64,000 nucleotides of DNA from Marinobacterium litorale DSM 23545 (GTDB taxonomy: Bacteria; Pseudomonadota; Gammaproteobacteria; Pseudomonadales; Balneatricaceae). This document shows positions 36,370-45,936 of the stretch, in pieces. The stretch spans positions 115,324 through 179,323 of the forward strand of contig NZ_AUAZ01000003.1 in assembly GCF_000428985.1 (NCBI RefSeq), written 5' to 3'. The notes under the pieces are model-generated. The model was not told where the DNA came from. It did no database searches and saw nothing but the letters and a program-made list of their open reading frames with translations. Numbering within the stretch: position 1 is the first letter of the stretch; every line of letters starts with the position of its first letter. A program made the translations under genes and the position numbers.

Positions 36370-37254
36370 ATGAGTTTTATCTTCCCGGAAAGACCGATGT
36401 TGGTTTACCCCTCCCTTGCGGCTGAAGTTGGGGTGGAAGCCGCCCTGTTACTGGGCCTCTACCAGGAAGCGGTGGAGCGTAACGGTATGACCGATGAGCG
36501 GGGGCAGGCAGAGCTGCTGCTCTCACGCAGTCAGTGGTTGAGTCTGGCGCCCTTTTGGGACGAAGCCAGACTGCGTCAGGTCAGTGAGCAGCTGGTGGAT
36601 GCGGGTTGGCTGCAGATCGCCTGGGGCAGTGCGGGTAATCTGCGCCTGCGTTTGGGACAGGCACCCAGAGCGAGTCAAGAGCCGCGAACGGCTGCGCAAA
36701 GAGCGCCTGAAGCTGTGAGCGCACCGGAGACAGTGGCGCGGATTCCGGTGGTCGATGAGCCGCCGGCCCGTCCTTCCGGGCATTCCGGCTCTGCCAATCT
36801 GGCCCGGCGCCGGGGTCCGGCCCCTACTTTTGGGGGCAGTATCGGTTGGCGCAAGCAGAAAGATGAGCTGCAGGAGATTTTTGAACAGGCCGAGCAGCGC
36901 AATCAGAAACTCCAGGCCATGTATATCGGTTGGCAGCCCTCCGAGCTGTTTCATCAGACCCTGCCCCGATACGCGATTCCGGCAGATTTTGCAGAGGGCT
37001 GTATCGACGAATTTGTGCTCTACTTTCTGGATAAGGATCGCAAGGAGAGTAACTGGGATCAGAAGTTTCTGGCCTGGGTCAAACGGGAGTGGGTGAAGAA
37101 ACAAACCCAGGATGCCCGCGAGCAGCGATATCAGCAGGAGCGTGAATCTTCTTCAACTGGGGCGGCACAACATGAAAACACCCGATCAGATACTCGGGAA
37201 AAGCGCAAACGGATTACCGCAGCCACGATGGACATCAAGAACATCGACTGGTGA
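36370..37254 (+). CDS. DnaT-domain protein (primosomal/helicase-loading)
   Basis: The 294-residue protein has an N-terminal winged-helix-like part (MSFIFPERPMLVYPSLAAEVGVEAALLLGL), a Pro/Arg-rich linker, and a C-terminal DnaT DNA-binding domain at about residues 190-255. The latter contains IGWQPSELFHQTL and FVLYFLDKDRKESNWDQKFLAWVKREW. DnaT assists PriA/PriB in reloading the replicative helicase at stalled forks in enterobacteria. Its 3' end overlaps the next replication gene by 83 bp. Confidence 0.8.
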   Translation: MSFIFPERPMLVYPSLAAEVGVEAALLLGLYQEAVERNGMTDERGQAELLLSRSQWLSLAPFWDEARLRQVSEQLVDAGWLQIAWGSAGNLRLRLGQAPRASQEPRTAAQRAPEAVSAPETVARIPVVDEPPARPSGHSGSANLARRRGPAPTFGGSIGWRKQKDELQEIFEQAEQRNQKLQAMYIGWQPSELFHQTLPRYAIPADFAEGCIDEFVLYFLDKDRKESNWDQKFLAWVKREWVKKQTQDAREQRYQQERESSSTGAAQHENTRSDTREKRKRITAATMDIKNIDW

Positions 37255-38014
37255 GCGAGAGGTTCGCGAGTCCGGCTCGGGCTACGGTGACAATGCGCGT
37301 GACCAGAACAGCATCCCGGATCAGACCAAAACCCTGGTGAACATGATCTTCGCCCGTTTTATGGCGATCTACGGCTACAAATACAAAAGCTGTTATGAAA
37401 CCGATGATGAGCTGCGTATCGCCAAGCGGGAGTGGGCGCTGAGTCTACGTGGCTATGGTGAGCGTGAGCTGGTCGCGGCCGTAAACCGATGCAAGGAAAC
37501 GTTGGCCTGGATGCCGACGATTTCCGAATTCCTGGGTATTTTACGGGATATCGGTGGCGATTTCGGCCTGCCCTCGACCCGGGATGCTTACCAGGAAGCG
37601 TGCTTTCATGCCGATCAGCCCATGGAGCATGACTGGAGTCACCCGGCCGTTTATCACGCAGGGCGCAGCACCGGTTGGTTTGAGCTGCGCAGCGAAGATG
37701 AAGCCCAGGTCTTTCCCCGTTTTGCCTACCAGTATGAAACCCTGTGTCGTCGGGTGCGGCAGGGCGAAGAGCTGGAGCTACCGGTCCCCGTCGCTATCGA
37801 AAACAAGCAGGACAGTACCCTGGCGCGTTTTATGCTGGCTTTCGCTGAGCAACATGGTCTGGAAGAGAGCGAGGCATGCAGTCTGCTGTTTTACCTGACC
37901 CTGCCCAAGGGCAGCAAAGTTCGGCAGCGCTTGCAGGCGCAGGCGCAGGCGCGGTTGGAACAAATCCATCCGGGCCTCAAATTGCCGGATAAACCGGGAT
38001 CATTGCCGGCCTGA
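37172..38014 (+). CDS. Lambda P-like replication protein (probable helicase loader)
   Basis: The 280-residue protein resembles the phage replication protein P family: FARFMAIYGYKYKSCYETDDELRIAKREW, LAWMPTISEFLG, and a C-terminal region with AYQEACFHA. Lambda P opens and delivers DnaB. ATG 37172 lies inside the DnaT-like gene, giving an 83-bp overlap in another frame. There are no other phage genes nearby, so this looks like a domesticated chromosomal pair. The last 15 nt overlap the convergent next gene. Confidence 0.7.
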   Translation: MKTPDQILGKSANGLPQPRWTSRTSTGEREVRESGSGYGDNARDQNSIPDQTKTLVNMIFARFMAIYGYKYKSCYETDDELRIAKREWALSLRGYGERELVAAVNRCKETLAWMPTISEFLGILRDIGGDFGLPSTRDAYQEACFHADQPMEHDWSHPAVYHAGRSTGWFELRSEDEAQVFPRFAYQYETLCRRVRQGEELELPVPVAIENKQDSTLARFMLAFAEQHGLEESEACSLLFYLTLPKGSKVRQRLQAQAQARLEQIHPGLKLPDKPGSLPA

Positions 38015-39079
38015 TGGGACGTTTGCGAACCCCTGTCCGAACATCTCTCCAACAGCCGCAGCCAGCTGTTCACTGCGTTGTGGGCTACGTAGCGCCTGCA
38101 TGATCAGTGCCCGCATGGCCGGCATAAACATGAGATCGGCGAGCACCCGACTGAACGCACTTTGACCGCCTTTCCCTGCCGCCAGCACTTCCAGAAAGGG
38201 CAGTAAGACCTCGGGCGCCTGTAATGCGCTGGTGGCGCGGCTCGCAATGGCAACAATCACTTCCGGCTCTTTGGCGTGGGCTGTCTGCACTATTTTTAAC
38301 ATCTGTTGCTGTTTACAGCGCTCATCGGCGATATTGGATAACCCGCGAGCCAGCGCAGCAACGGCCAGGGCGTTATCGTCGTCGCTGGCTAACAGCGTAT
38401 CGAGGCGCGTGATCAATGCATCTCTCAGTGCTACCCGCGGTTGGACGTGTTCCAGCAGCGTGGCAATGGCATTCAGGGCAGGTAGAGGCATCTCTTTCAC
38501 CCGGGCGGCCAGTGCCTGTTCGTTATCACTTTCATCGAGTCTGATTACCAGGTCGGCCAGCCCCTGAACCGCCAGGTCGGTCCAGCGCTCCAGTGGGATC
38601 TGGCCATGGCAGTACGCCTGGGCCGTTTCGAAGTACGCCGATGCCGGGGCTCCTGTGGCTTTGGCCGCGAGGGCGTGGAAGATCGCCATTTTTTCCGCGT
38701 CGGGTTTAAAGGCGAAGGGATTATCCTTAAGCGCATCCTCCGCTGGTGTTCCCTGTTGTCGGTTGCGAGCGTTCTCAAGCAGCCGGCGCACCAGGTCATC
38801 CCGAGCCGCCTGAACCAGGAAACCCTGTTCATCCAAGGGCAGCTTCAAAAACCAGATCGCGTTTTGTTCCGGTTGTTTCGGTTCCCAGATCAGTACGCCA
38901 ACCCAGGCATGATGCAGAAAAGGGAGCGGATAGGGGGTGCGTGCCTGCTCGATCTTCTCGAAGCTGTCGGTGGTCAGCTTGCTGACACGGCGTCCCATAT
39001 CGAAGATTCGGATCGCAGCACCGGTGTGACGAAGTAATTCGATAAACAGGGGCTGTGAGGGGGTATGGTCGGCGGGCAT
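38000..39079 (-). CDS. Conserved protein, probably DUF3549 family
   Basis: The 359-residue soluble protein has an N-terminal alpha/beta part (LFIELLRHTGAAIRIFDMGRRV, VGVLIWEP) and a long helical C-terminal half built like HEAT-type repeats (LARGLSNIADERCKQQQMLK, VLADLMFMPAMRALIMQAL). It seems to belong to DUF3549, known in marine gammaproteobacteria and pseudomonads; this naming is from memory. Function unknown. It is convergent with the replication pair. Confidence 0.7.
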   Translation of the reverse strand: MPADHTPSQPLFIELLRHTGAAIRIFDMGRRVSKLTTDSFEKIEQARTPYPLPFLHHAWVGVLIWEPKQPEQNAIWFLKLPLDEQGFLVQAARDDLVRRLLENARNRQQGTPAEDALKDNPFAFKPDAEKMAIFHALAAKATGAPASAYFETAQAYCHGQIPLERWTDLAVQGLADLVIRLDESDNEQALAARVKEMPLPALNAIATLLEHVQPRVALRDALITRLDTLLASDDDNALAVAALARGLSNIADERCKQQQMLKIVQTAHAKEPEVIVAIASRATSALQAPEVLLPFLEVLAAGKGGQSAFSRVLADLMFMPAMRALIMQALRSPQRSEQLAAAVGEMFGQGFANVPSGRQ

Positions 39080-39246
39080 GGACTCTCCTGGCAGATTTCG
39101 GCTGAACGGATTCTACCGCTGATCATCGGTGCGGGGCCAGTTTGAGCCCTGTACCTTTTTCGCGACGACGGTGCCGATTTACGCATTGTTGGTGATAACA
39201 TTGGCTCGCGGGTTCTGCATCGCGCCGGTGAAGCATGCAGACGGTT

Positions 39247-39264
39247 TGTTAGGAAGTGCTAACA
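39247..39264. promoter_or_regulatory. Inverted repeat upstream of the cation antiporter gene
   Basis: TGTTAG - GAAGTG - CTAACA is an exact 6-bp dyad 48 bp ahead of the antiporter start, placed where an operator overlapping the promoter would sit. No regulator is adjacent. Confidence 0.3.
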
Positions 39265-39311
39265 GGTCTCGGCCTGGTGTGGCACCTGTTTGATTGATTA
39301 AGGAAGCTGTC

Positions 39312-40880
39312 GTGCTTGAAGCGGTCTGGATCGTATTTGCCTTCGTGTTGGGAATAGGCGTCAAGATGGTGGGCTTGCCCCCCTTGATCGGCTATCTGGC
39401 TGCTGGTTTTGCTATTGTTGGTGCCGGTCAGGTTGCGGGCATACCGGTTGAGGGCACTGAAGTGCTCGAACACATTGCCCATCTTGGCGTTCTGCTGCTT
39501 CTGTTCACCGTGGGCTTAAAGCTGAAGTTGCGCAATCTGGTCCGTCCTGAGGTCATTGGTGGCGGTGCGCTTCACTTCGGGATCTCCATACTGCTGTTTA
39601 CCCCCGGGCTGCATTTTTTTATCGGTCTGGACTGGTATACCGCCTTGATGTTGGCCATTGCGCTTTCATTCTCCAGTACGGTGCTGGCGGCGAAGGTGCT
39701 GGAATCCAAGCGTGAACTGCGGGCATTTCACGGTCGGGTGGCGATCGGGATATTGATCGTACAGGACCTGCTGGCGCTGCTGGTTATGGCCTTGGCCAGT
39801 GGTCAGACCCCGTCAATGTGGGCATTGGTTGTGTTCGGTATTCCGTTGCTGCGTCCCGCGCTCTATAAACTGCTCGATATCAGCGGTCACGATGAGTTGC
39901 TGGTGTTGCTCGGTTTGTTGCTGGCCTTGGTGGTTGGCGGCGAGGGCTTTGAAAGTGTGGGTCTGAGCTCGGAGCTCGGGGCTCTGGCATTCGGTGCATT
40001 GCTGGCTAACCACAAGCGTGCGGGGGAGCTTTCGCAGTCGCTTTGGAGCATCAAAGAGGTGTTCCTGGTCGGTTTCTTCCTGCAGATCGGCATGGGCGGT
40101 CTGCCGGACCAGGATGCGTTAATCTTTGCCATTGTCATGGGGGCCTTGCTACCGCTCAAAGGTATACTTTTCTTCTTCCTGTTACTGTTGTTCAAGCTGC
40201 GCGCTCGCAGCGCTTTCCTCTCCGGTTTGAGCCTGACCAACTACAGCGAGTTCGGCTTGATCGTGGCCAGTATTGTGTTGCCCCAGTGGTTGATTCCGCT
40301 GGCGATTGCCGTCTCCGTCTCGTTCGTGGTTTCCGCACCGCTCTATCGGGCCGCACATCCTTTGTATGAGCGCCTGGGATCACGCCTGTCTCGCTTTGAG
40401 CGCAAGGGCTTTCACCCGGATGAACAACCGCTGTCGTTGGGCGATGCGCAGGTGCTGATTATCGGTATGGGGCGTACCGGGACCGCCGCGTATGATCATC
40501 TGCGGCCCAAAGGTCTGCCTCTGATGGCGCTGGATTCCGACCCGGCAAAGGTGGAGTCCCATGTGGCCAACGGACGTCATGTAGTGTTTGCCGATGCTGA
40601 GGATGTCCAGCTGTGGAAGAATCTCAAGGCGCCGGCCCTGCGCTATGTGATCCTGGCTGCCAGCGATGTGGAGGCTAAGATTACGGCTGCCCGCCAGCTA
40701 CGCCAGTCAGGGTTTGATGGTGTGATAGTCGCACACAGTATGTTCGCCGATCATGCAGATAAGATTACCGCGGCCGGGGCCGATCACACCTACCAAACCA
40801 TGGCTGAGACCGGGGTGGGTCTGGCCGAGCACGTGTTCGCGGAGGCCCGGCACCGGATCGCTGCGTTGGAAGATAGCTGA
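39312..40880 (+). CDS. CPA2-family monovalent cation:proton antiporter with TrkA-N domain
   Basis: The 522-residue protein has 12-13 membrane helices (VWIVFAFVLGIGVKMVGLPPLIGYLAAGF at the start; HIAHLGVLLLLFTVGLKL, ALSFSSTVLAAKVLE). A cytoplasmic Rossmann RCK/TrkA-N domain begins near residue 385 (VLIIGMGRTGTAAYDHL). This is the YbaL/KefB layout, with nucleotide gating of K+ or Na+/H+ exchange. GTG 39312 is favoured by AAGGA 7 nt upstream over TTG 39294. It is convergent with a CBS/P-II/DUF1538 operon that may also be a cation system. Confidence 0.88.
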   Translation: MLEAVWIVFAFVLGIGVKMVGLPPLIGYLAAGFAIVGAGQVAGIPVEGTEVLEHIAHLGVLLLLFTVGLKLKLRNLVRPEVIGGGALHFGISILLFTPGLHFFIGLDWYTALMLAIALSFSSTVLAAKVLESKRELRAFHGRVAIGILIVQDLLALLVMALASGQTPSMWALVVFGIPLLRPALYKLLDISGHDELLVLLGLLLALVVGGEGFESVGLSSELGALAFGALLANHKRAGELSQSLWSIKEVFLVGFFLQIGMGGLPDQDALIFAIVMGALLPLKGILFFFLLLLFKLRARSAFLSGLSLTNYSEFGLIVASIVLPQWLIPLAIAVSVSFVVSAPLYRAAHPLYERLGSRLSRFERKGFHPDEQPLSLGDAQVLIIGMGRTGTAAYDHLRPKGLPLMALDSDPAKVESHVANGRHVVFADAEDVQLWKNLKAPALRYVILAASDVEAKITAARQLRQSGFDGVIVAHSMFADHADKITAAGADHTYQTMAETGVGLAEHVFAEARHRIAALEDS

Positions 40881-40901
40881 CCCGAGTTGGGAACGTTTGG
40901 G

Positions 40902-41288
40902 TCAGTCGATATCCTGGAGAAGGATCTCCACCATATCGTTCATTGTCACCAGGCCGACCAGCTGGTTATCGTCCACAACAAGTATCCGCTTCAGGCGGTG
41001 CTGGGTCATGATTTCGGCGGCATGGCGCACCGCCAGCGACTGCCCCAGGGTCAGAGCCGGTTTGGCGCAGATGTCGTAAACATTGAGCAGATCGATATCG
41101 CCACTCTCGGCGATCACCGTTTTGACGATATTGGTGTAGGTAATCAACCCGTAGGCGTCGTGGTCATGGTTCTTGTCGACGACCAGTGACTTGATTCCGC
41201 GCCGTTTCATCAGGCTCATCGCCTCGCGCAGTGTCGCAAAGGGTGAAATCGTGACCACGTCACGGACCATCACGTCTTTTACCAGCAT
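40902..41288 (-). CDS. Two-CBS-domain protein
   Basis: The 128-residue protein is just a Bateman pair: CBS1 (about 1-60; VKDVMVRDVVTISPFATLREA) and CBS2 (about 68-125; ALTLGQSLAVRHAAEIMTQH, KRILVVDDNQLVGLVTMND). CBS pairs bind adenine nucleotides and regulate transporters and enzymes. Start 41288 is the only one matching a CBS fold. It is the last gene of the DUF1538 - P-II - CBS operon, 13 nt after the P-II gene. Confidence 0.88.
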   Translation of the reverse strand: MLVKDVMVRDVVTISPFATLREAMSLMKRRGIKSLVVDKNHDHDAYGLITYTNIVKTVIAESGDIDLLNVYDICAKPALTLGQSLAVRHAAEIMTQHRLKRILVVDDNQLVGLVTMNDMVEILLQDID

Positions 41289-41301
41289 GCCTGTTCTCCT
41301 G

Positions 41302-41655
41302 TCACAGCGAATCTTTGAGGTGCTGCTCGAACTTCTGGATCTGCGCCAGATCCAGACCGCGCAGATGTTCGATCGGGAAATTAAATACCAGACCGCGCGA
41401 ATTGGACGGGTCTCCCTCGTGCAGGATCGCATCGAAAGCCTTGAGGACCTCCAGCGATAGCTGCTTCTCCAGTACCATCAGCAACACCGATTGATTCCCG
41501 TCATAGGCGAAGCCGAAAAACGTCTTGCGCGTCTCGTTGCTGATACCCCGTCCCTGAATCAGCGTGATGCCGCCGGCACCCAGCTCCCGCGCCTTGTCGA
41601 TGCACTCCTGCTCCAGATCCTCCGGCACGATGGCGACCAAAGCCGTGAACTTCAT
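41302..41655 (-). CDS. P-II-like regulatory protein
   Basis: The 117-residue protein starts MKFTALVAIVPEDLEQECID and continues with ARELGAGGITLIQGRGIS and VLLMVLEKQLSLEVLKAFD, the ferredoxin-like fold of GlnB relatives. The T-loop region (NETRKTFFGFAYDGNQ) lacks the classic uridylylated-Tyr context, so it is a divergent, transporter-dedicated P-II. Its ATG overlaps the DUF1538 stop by 4 nt, so they are translationally coupled. Confidence 0.82.
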   Translation of the reverse strand: MKFTALVAIVPEDLEQECIDKARELGAGGITLIQGRGISNETRKTFFGFAYDGNQSVLLMVLEKQLSLEVLKAFDAILHEGDPSNSRGLVFNFPIEHLRGLDLAQIQKFEQHLKDSL

Positions 41656-43148
41656 ACAGAATCCTCCGTTCGGTTTGCCCGGCTGCACCATTCTCCCCAG
41701 AGCGCATAGAGCATTACCGTGATAATTGGAAAGATCGACGCGAAAGCGATCAGGCCGAAGCCGTCGATCAGAACACTGCGGCCCTCGATATGGGAGGCCA
41801 GGCCGATACCCAGTGCTGTGACCAATGGAACCGTGACTTCCGATGTGGTAACACCGCCCAGATCGTAGGCAAGGGCGACAATATAGCGTGGCGCGGCCAG
41901 TGTCAGCAGGATCACCACCAGATAGCTGCCGATAATGTAATAGTGTATTGGGTCGCCGTGGATCAACCGCCAGACGCCGATCGTGATGCCGATGGCAACG
42001 CCGAGCGCCACCAGAATCCGGATTGTACCGGCATGGATCTGGCCGGCAGCCGCTTCTTCCGCCTGGCGGCCGATCGCCAGCAGAGCCGGTTCCGCCATTG
42101 TCGTGGCGAAGCCGATTAGGAACGCGAACAGATAGATCAACAGCTGATTATGCTGCTGTACCAGCTGTTCTGCCATGCTGGCGCCGATGGGGAACAGGCC
42201 CAACTTCAGTCCAATGACAAAGGCATACAGCCCGACGATCACCAGCACGAAACCAAAGACCACCTGCCGGAGGTTCGCCAGGGGGCGGCGCAGCACCAGA
42301 TACTGGAAGAATAGAATGGTGATAATAATCGGCAGGACGTCGCGCACCATGGTCGCCAGGTCGAGCAGTACCTTCAGTACCGGGGGGGAAGGTTCTTCGC
42401 TGTGATCGGCACCACTATCAAGAAATCCTTCGGCAGGTGTCGGCTGGCTGTAGACCCAGGTGCCATAGAGCTGCACGCTGATCATCGGCACCATGACAGC
42501 CATGGCAACCAGGCCGAACCCGTCTTTGAGCGGGCTGCGGCCACGGATCGAGGCGGCCAGCCCGATGCCGAGTGCAGCGATCAGCGGCACCGTGACCACA
42601 TTGGTGGTGACGCCGCCGGAATCGTAGGCCAGTCCGACGATCTCCTGAGGTGCAAAGAAGGTGACGATGACCACAAGGATATAGCCGACGATCATATAAT
42701 GGTGGATCGGATGGCCGAAGATAATACGAAACACGCCCAGGGCGGTGACGGCGCCCACCGAAGCTGCCACCAGCAGACGCAGGGTCAGGCCATCGATACG
42801 GCCCTCACTGATCTGTTCGGCCTGCTGGGCTACGGCGATCAGGGCGGGTTCGGCCACCACCGCCGAAAAACCCAGACTGAAGCCGAAGCCCAGCAATACA
42901 GGCACCGATCCCTGTCGTGCGAATTGGTTGGACAGGCTTTTACCGACAGGGAAGATGCCCAGCTCCAGCCCCTGCAGGAACAGGGCCACACCGAGCGCGA
43001 CGATAATCAGCCCTGCGGCCATGGTGAGACTGTCGTCCGGCATCTGCTGCAGAATCAGCAGCTGGAAAAGCAGCACCACCAGAATGATCGGCAGCAGATT
43101 CTTCAGGGCATGAAGAAAACTGAGACCAAACGCCTCAAAGTACCGCAT
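41652..43148 (-). CDS. Tandem DUF1538 membrane transporter (UmpA/UmpB fusion type)
   Basis: The 498-residue polytopic membrane protein is an internal duplication. Each half has GFxxGFxxxxAEPAL (about residues 75-95 and 330-350), then HPIHHYMIVGYILVV or DPIHYYIIGSYLVV, then GLAYDSGGVTT or ALAYDLGGVTT. These are DUF1538 hallmarks. I recall a two-gene DUF1538 pair, UmpAB, reported as an Na+(Li+,K+)/H+ antiporter in Halomonas; here the two units are fused. It heads an operon with P-II-like and CBS regulators. Confidence 0.85.
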   Translation of the reverse strand: MRYFEAFGLSFLHALKNLLPIILVVLLFQLLILQQMPDDSLTMAAGLIIVALGVALFLQGLELGIFPVGKSLSNQFARQGSVPVLLGFGFSLGFSAVVAEPALIAVAQQAEQISEGRIDGLTLRLLVAASVGAVTALGVFRIIFGHPIHHYMIVGYILVVIVTFFAPQEIVGLAYDSGGVTTNVVTVPLIAALGIGLAASIRGRSPLKDGFGLVAMAVMVPMISVQLYGTWVYSQPTPAEGFLDSGADHSEEPSPPVLKVLLDLATMVRDVLPIIITILFFQYLVLRRPLANLRQVVFGFVLVIVGLYAFVIGLKLGLFPIGASMAEQLVQQHNQLLIYLFAFLIGFATTMAEPALLAIGRQAEEAAAGQIHAGTIRILVALGVAIGITIGVWRLIHGDPIHYYIIGSYLVVILLTLAAPRYIVALAYDLGGVTTSEVTVPLVTALGIGLASHIEGRSVLIDGFGLIAFASIFPIITVMLYALWGEWCSRANRTEDSV

Positions 43149-43220
43149 AGATGTGTGAAATCTCCCGTCGTTCCCACAAGCTTAACTTATCAGCCTGGGA
43201 AGCCGAGCGGAAGCAGGAGT

Positions 43221-43547
43221 TCAGGGAGCGTTGGTGACGCTTTCATCAAGTCTTTCGAGCAGTATCACCAGTTGATCGGTATGGGCATCTACCTGCCGAA
43301 ATGCCTCTTCCGCCATGGGGGCAACGGAGCAGGTTTCCGGCAGAGTACGCTGCTCAATCACAATCTGTTCCAGGCGTGGCAGTAGTAACCATTGAACCCA
43401 TTGGTGGAATTCCAGGGTGTCGACGCAAAACGGCTGTTGGCTCATCAGTGCTTCGGCTGGGGGCATAGTCTCCGACCAGAGATTGACCGAGCGCATTTCA
43501 CGCTCGATCTCCAGTAGCAGACTCAGTATCTGTTGCGCGTGACTCAC
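43221..43547 (-). CDS. yqcC: YqcC-family protein
   Basis: The 108-residue helical protein matches YqcC (DUF446): [37 protein letters not shown], and [15 protein letters not shown]. In enterobacteria it is next to the pseudouridine synthase truC; here it follows DAHP synthase. GTG 43547 gives the expected length and forms a 4-nt GTGA overlap with the DAHP synthase stop codon. Function unknown. Confidence 0.8.
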   Translation of the reverse strand: MSHAQQILSLLLEIEREMRSVNLWSETMPPAEALMSQQPFCVDTLEFHQWVQWLLLPRLEQIVIEQRTLPETCSVAPMAEEAFRQVDAHTDQLVILLERLDESVTNAP

Positions 43548-44914
43548 CGCTGACTCCTCGCACTTTTCAGAGTGTCGGCAATCATGAAAGCCAGCTCCAG
43601 AGACTGATCCGCGTTCAGGCGGGGGTCGCAGTGGGTATCGTAGCGGTCCGCCAATGTTTCCTCGGTAACCTGATAGGCACCGCCGATACACTCGGTCACC
43701 TCGTTGCCGGTCATTTCAAAGTGGACACCGCCCGCGTAGCTGCCCTCGGCCTGGTGAACTTCGAAGAAGCCTTTCATCTCATGCAGGATGGCGTTGACGT
43801 TGCGTGTCTTATAGCCGTTTGAAGCTTTAATCGTGTTGCCATGCATGGGGTCAGAACTCCAGACCACATTCGCGCCCATGGCCTGCACGGCTCGCACCAG
43901 CGGCGGTAGCTTTTCAGTGATCTTTTCGGCACCCATCCGTGCGATCAGGGTGATACGGCCCGGTTCATTGGCCGGGTTGAGCGTATCGAGCAGGCGCTTG
44001 AGATCATCCGCGTCGGTACTGGGGCCAACCTTGATACCCACCGGGTTGCAGACGCCACGCAGAAACTCCACGTGAGCATGGTCAGGCTGTCGGGTGCGAT
44101 CGCCGATCCAGAGCATATGCGCCGAACAGTCATACCAGCCACCGGTGAGGCTGTCGCGCCGGGTCAATGCCTGTTCGTAGTTCAGCAGCAGCGCCTCATG
44201 GGATGTGAAAAACGCGGTCTCCTTGAGCTGCGGCGTGTTATCCGGATTCAGGCCGCACGCCTTCATGAAGGCGAGGGTCTGATCGATCTGGGAGGCCAGG
44301 TGCTCATACTTTTCATGGGCTGGACTTTGAGCCACGAAGCCCAGGTTCCACTTATGAACCTGATGCAGGTCGGCAAGGCCACCACCAGCAAAAGCTCGCA
44401 GCAGGTTCAGTGTGGCGGAAGCCTGATGGTAGGCCGCCAGCAGGCGCTGAGGATCCGGCGTTCTGGCCTCTGCTGTGAAGTCTATACCGTTGACGATGTC
44501 GCCCCGGTAGCTGGGCAGCTCGATCCCATCGATGGTTTCGGTGCCGGCTGAGCGGGGCTTGGCAAACTGGCCCGCCATACGGCCCACTTTGACCACGGGG
44601 CAGCTACCGGCGAAGGTCAGGACAATAGCCATCTGCAGCAGCAGCTGAAAAGTATCCTTGATTTTATTGGCATTGAACTCCGCGAAGCTCTCGGCGCAAT
44701 CACCCCCCTGCAAAAGAAAACCATCACCTCGGCTGACGGCGGCCAGCTCCTCTTTCAGGGAACGAATTTCACCGGCAAAGACCAGGGGAGGGTACTGGGA
44801 CAACGTGGACTCCACGGTGTCCAGCGCAGCACGGTCGGGATACTCCGGCTGCTGCACGATCGGTCTTTCTCTCCAGGTTGAGGGGCTCCAGTTCTGCATA
44901 GTAGCGATGTCCAT
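43544..44914 (-). CDS. Class II 3-deoxy-7-phosphoheptulonate (DAHP) synthase
   Basis: The 456-residue plant-type DAHP synthase has [23 protein letters not shown] (substrate-binding Arg/Lys), [22 protein letters not shown] and [11 protein letters not shown], in family order. It joins PEP and erythrose 4-phosphate at the first step of the shikimate pathway. No class I aroFGH gene is nearby. It starts a two-gene unit with yqcC. Confidence 0.96.
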   Translation of the reverse strand: MDIATMQNWSPSTWRERPIVQQPEYPDRAALDTVESTLSQYPPLVFAGEIRSLKEELAAVSRGDGFLLQGGDCAESFAEFNANKIKDTFQLLLQMAIVLTFAGSCPVVKVGRMAGQFAKPRSAGTETIDGIELPSYRGDIVNGIDFTAEARTPDPQRLLAAYHQASATLNLLRAFAGGGLADLHQVHKWNLGFVAQSPAHEKYEHLASQIDQTLAFMKACGLNPDNTPQLKETAFFTSHEALLLNYEQALTRRDSLTGGWYDCSAHMLWIGDRTRQPDHAHVEFLRGVCNPVGIKVGPSTDADDLKRLLDTLNPANEPGRITLIARMGAEKITEKLPPLVRAVQAMGANVVWSSDPMHGNTIKASNGYKTRNVNAILHEMKGFFEVHQAEGSYAGGVHFEMTGNEVTECIGGAYQVTEETLADRYDTHCDPRLNADQSLELAFMIADTLKSARSQR

Positions 44915-45018
44915 TTATACAACGGCCCAGTGGGGGCGGATTAAAAAGCAGCCGTAAGTGTATGTGATCGAGCGCCGCAAACAAAGGCGCTAAGCGGGAA
45001 TTGAGTAACGGGTGTGGC

Positions 45019-45936
45019 TCAGGAGGCGGAGCGGATACCGTTCAGATTACGGAAAGTGATATCCCGGGCCGTACTCAGAAAGTCGGTCATGAAGTCGACA
45101 TCCTTCTGATCATCGCGCATGGCGGCATACAGCGTGCACCAGAGCCCTTTTTCGCCCAGTGGCCGGGTAGCGATGTAGTCCTTCTGCAGATATTCGTGCA
45201 CTGCCCAGTTAGGCAGTGCGGCAACACCGCGTCCGCTGGCGACCAGTTGCACCATCATGACGGTCAGCTCGGCGGTGCGTACTTCCGCCGGCTCCACGTT
45301 CTCAGGGTCCAGAAAGCGAGTGAAGACATCCAGACGATTGGTGTCGACCGGGTAAGTGATCAATGTTTCCTGCGCCAGATCGCGGGGGTGGATAAACTTG
45401 CGGGCGATCAGCCGGTGCTGTCGGCTCAGGGCGAGTACCGATTCGTAGCTGAACAGGGGGACATAGTGCAGGCCGTTACGCGGTTCGGGGTCGGAGGTGA
45501 TGACCAGGTCCAGATCACCGCGGGCCAGAGCCGGTAACGGCTGAAACGTGAAGCCGGTGGACAGGTCCAGCTCCACTTCCGGCCAGTTCTGGCGGAAGTG
45601 ATCGATGGTAGGCATCAGCCAGTCAAAGCAGCTGTGGCATTCGATACAGATGTTCAGTCGCCCGGCAGCACCGCCGGCCAGACGTGAAATATCACGTTCG
45701 GCATTGCGGATCATCGGCAGCACATCGTCAGCCAGTGCCAGCAGGCGCTGGCCTGCGCTGGTAAAGCAGATCGGCTTGGTTTTGCGGATGAACAGGGAGC
45801 AGTTCAGGCGCTCTTCCAGATCCTTGATCTGGTGGGAGAGGGCGGATTGCGTCAGATGGACCCGTTCGGCGGCTTCGACAAGGCTTCCTGCGTCACGCAA
45901 GGCGGCCAGGGTTTTCAAGTGACGTAGTTCTATCAT
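45019..45936 (-). CDS. metR: LysR-family regulator MetR
   Basis: The 305-residue LysR protein starts MIELRHLKTLAALRDAGSL, with the winged HTH at residues 1-60 (AERVHLTQSALSHQIKDLE). The effector domain has CHSCFDWLMPTIDHFRQNW, which is typical of MetR. MetR activates methionine synthesis genes with homocysteine as co-effector. No metE/metH is in the window. It is transcribed in the same direction as argF, 108 nt downstream of it. Confidence 0.9.
   Translation of the reverse strand: MIELRHLKTLAALRDAGSLVEAAERVHLTQSALSHQIKDLEERLNCSLFIRKTKPICFTSAGQRLLALADDVLPMIRNAERDISRLAGGAAGRLNICIECHSCFDWLMPTIDHFRQNWPEVELDLSTGFTFQPLPALARGDLDLVITSDPEPRNGLHYVPLFSYESVLALSRQHRLIARKFIHPRDLAQETLITYPVDTNRLDVFTRFLDPENVEPAEVRTAELTVMMVQLVASGRGVAALPNWAVHEYLQKDYIATRPLGEKGLWCTLYAAMRDDQKDVDFMTDFLSTARDITFRNLNGIRSAS

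Noticed and set aside
37172-38014. Prophage
   Set aside because: The lambda P-like and DnaT-like genes stand alone among housekeeping genes; no integrase, structural or lysis genes and no attachment sites are seen.
42402-43385. 327-codon plus-strand frame opposite the DUF1538 gene
   Set aside because: Low-complexity His/Gln/Asp-rich translation without motifs, while the minus-strand membrane protein is well supported.
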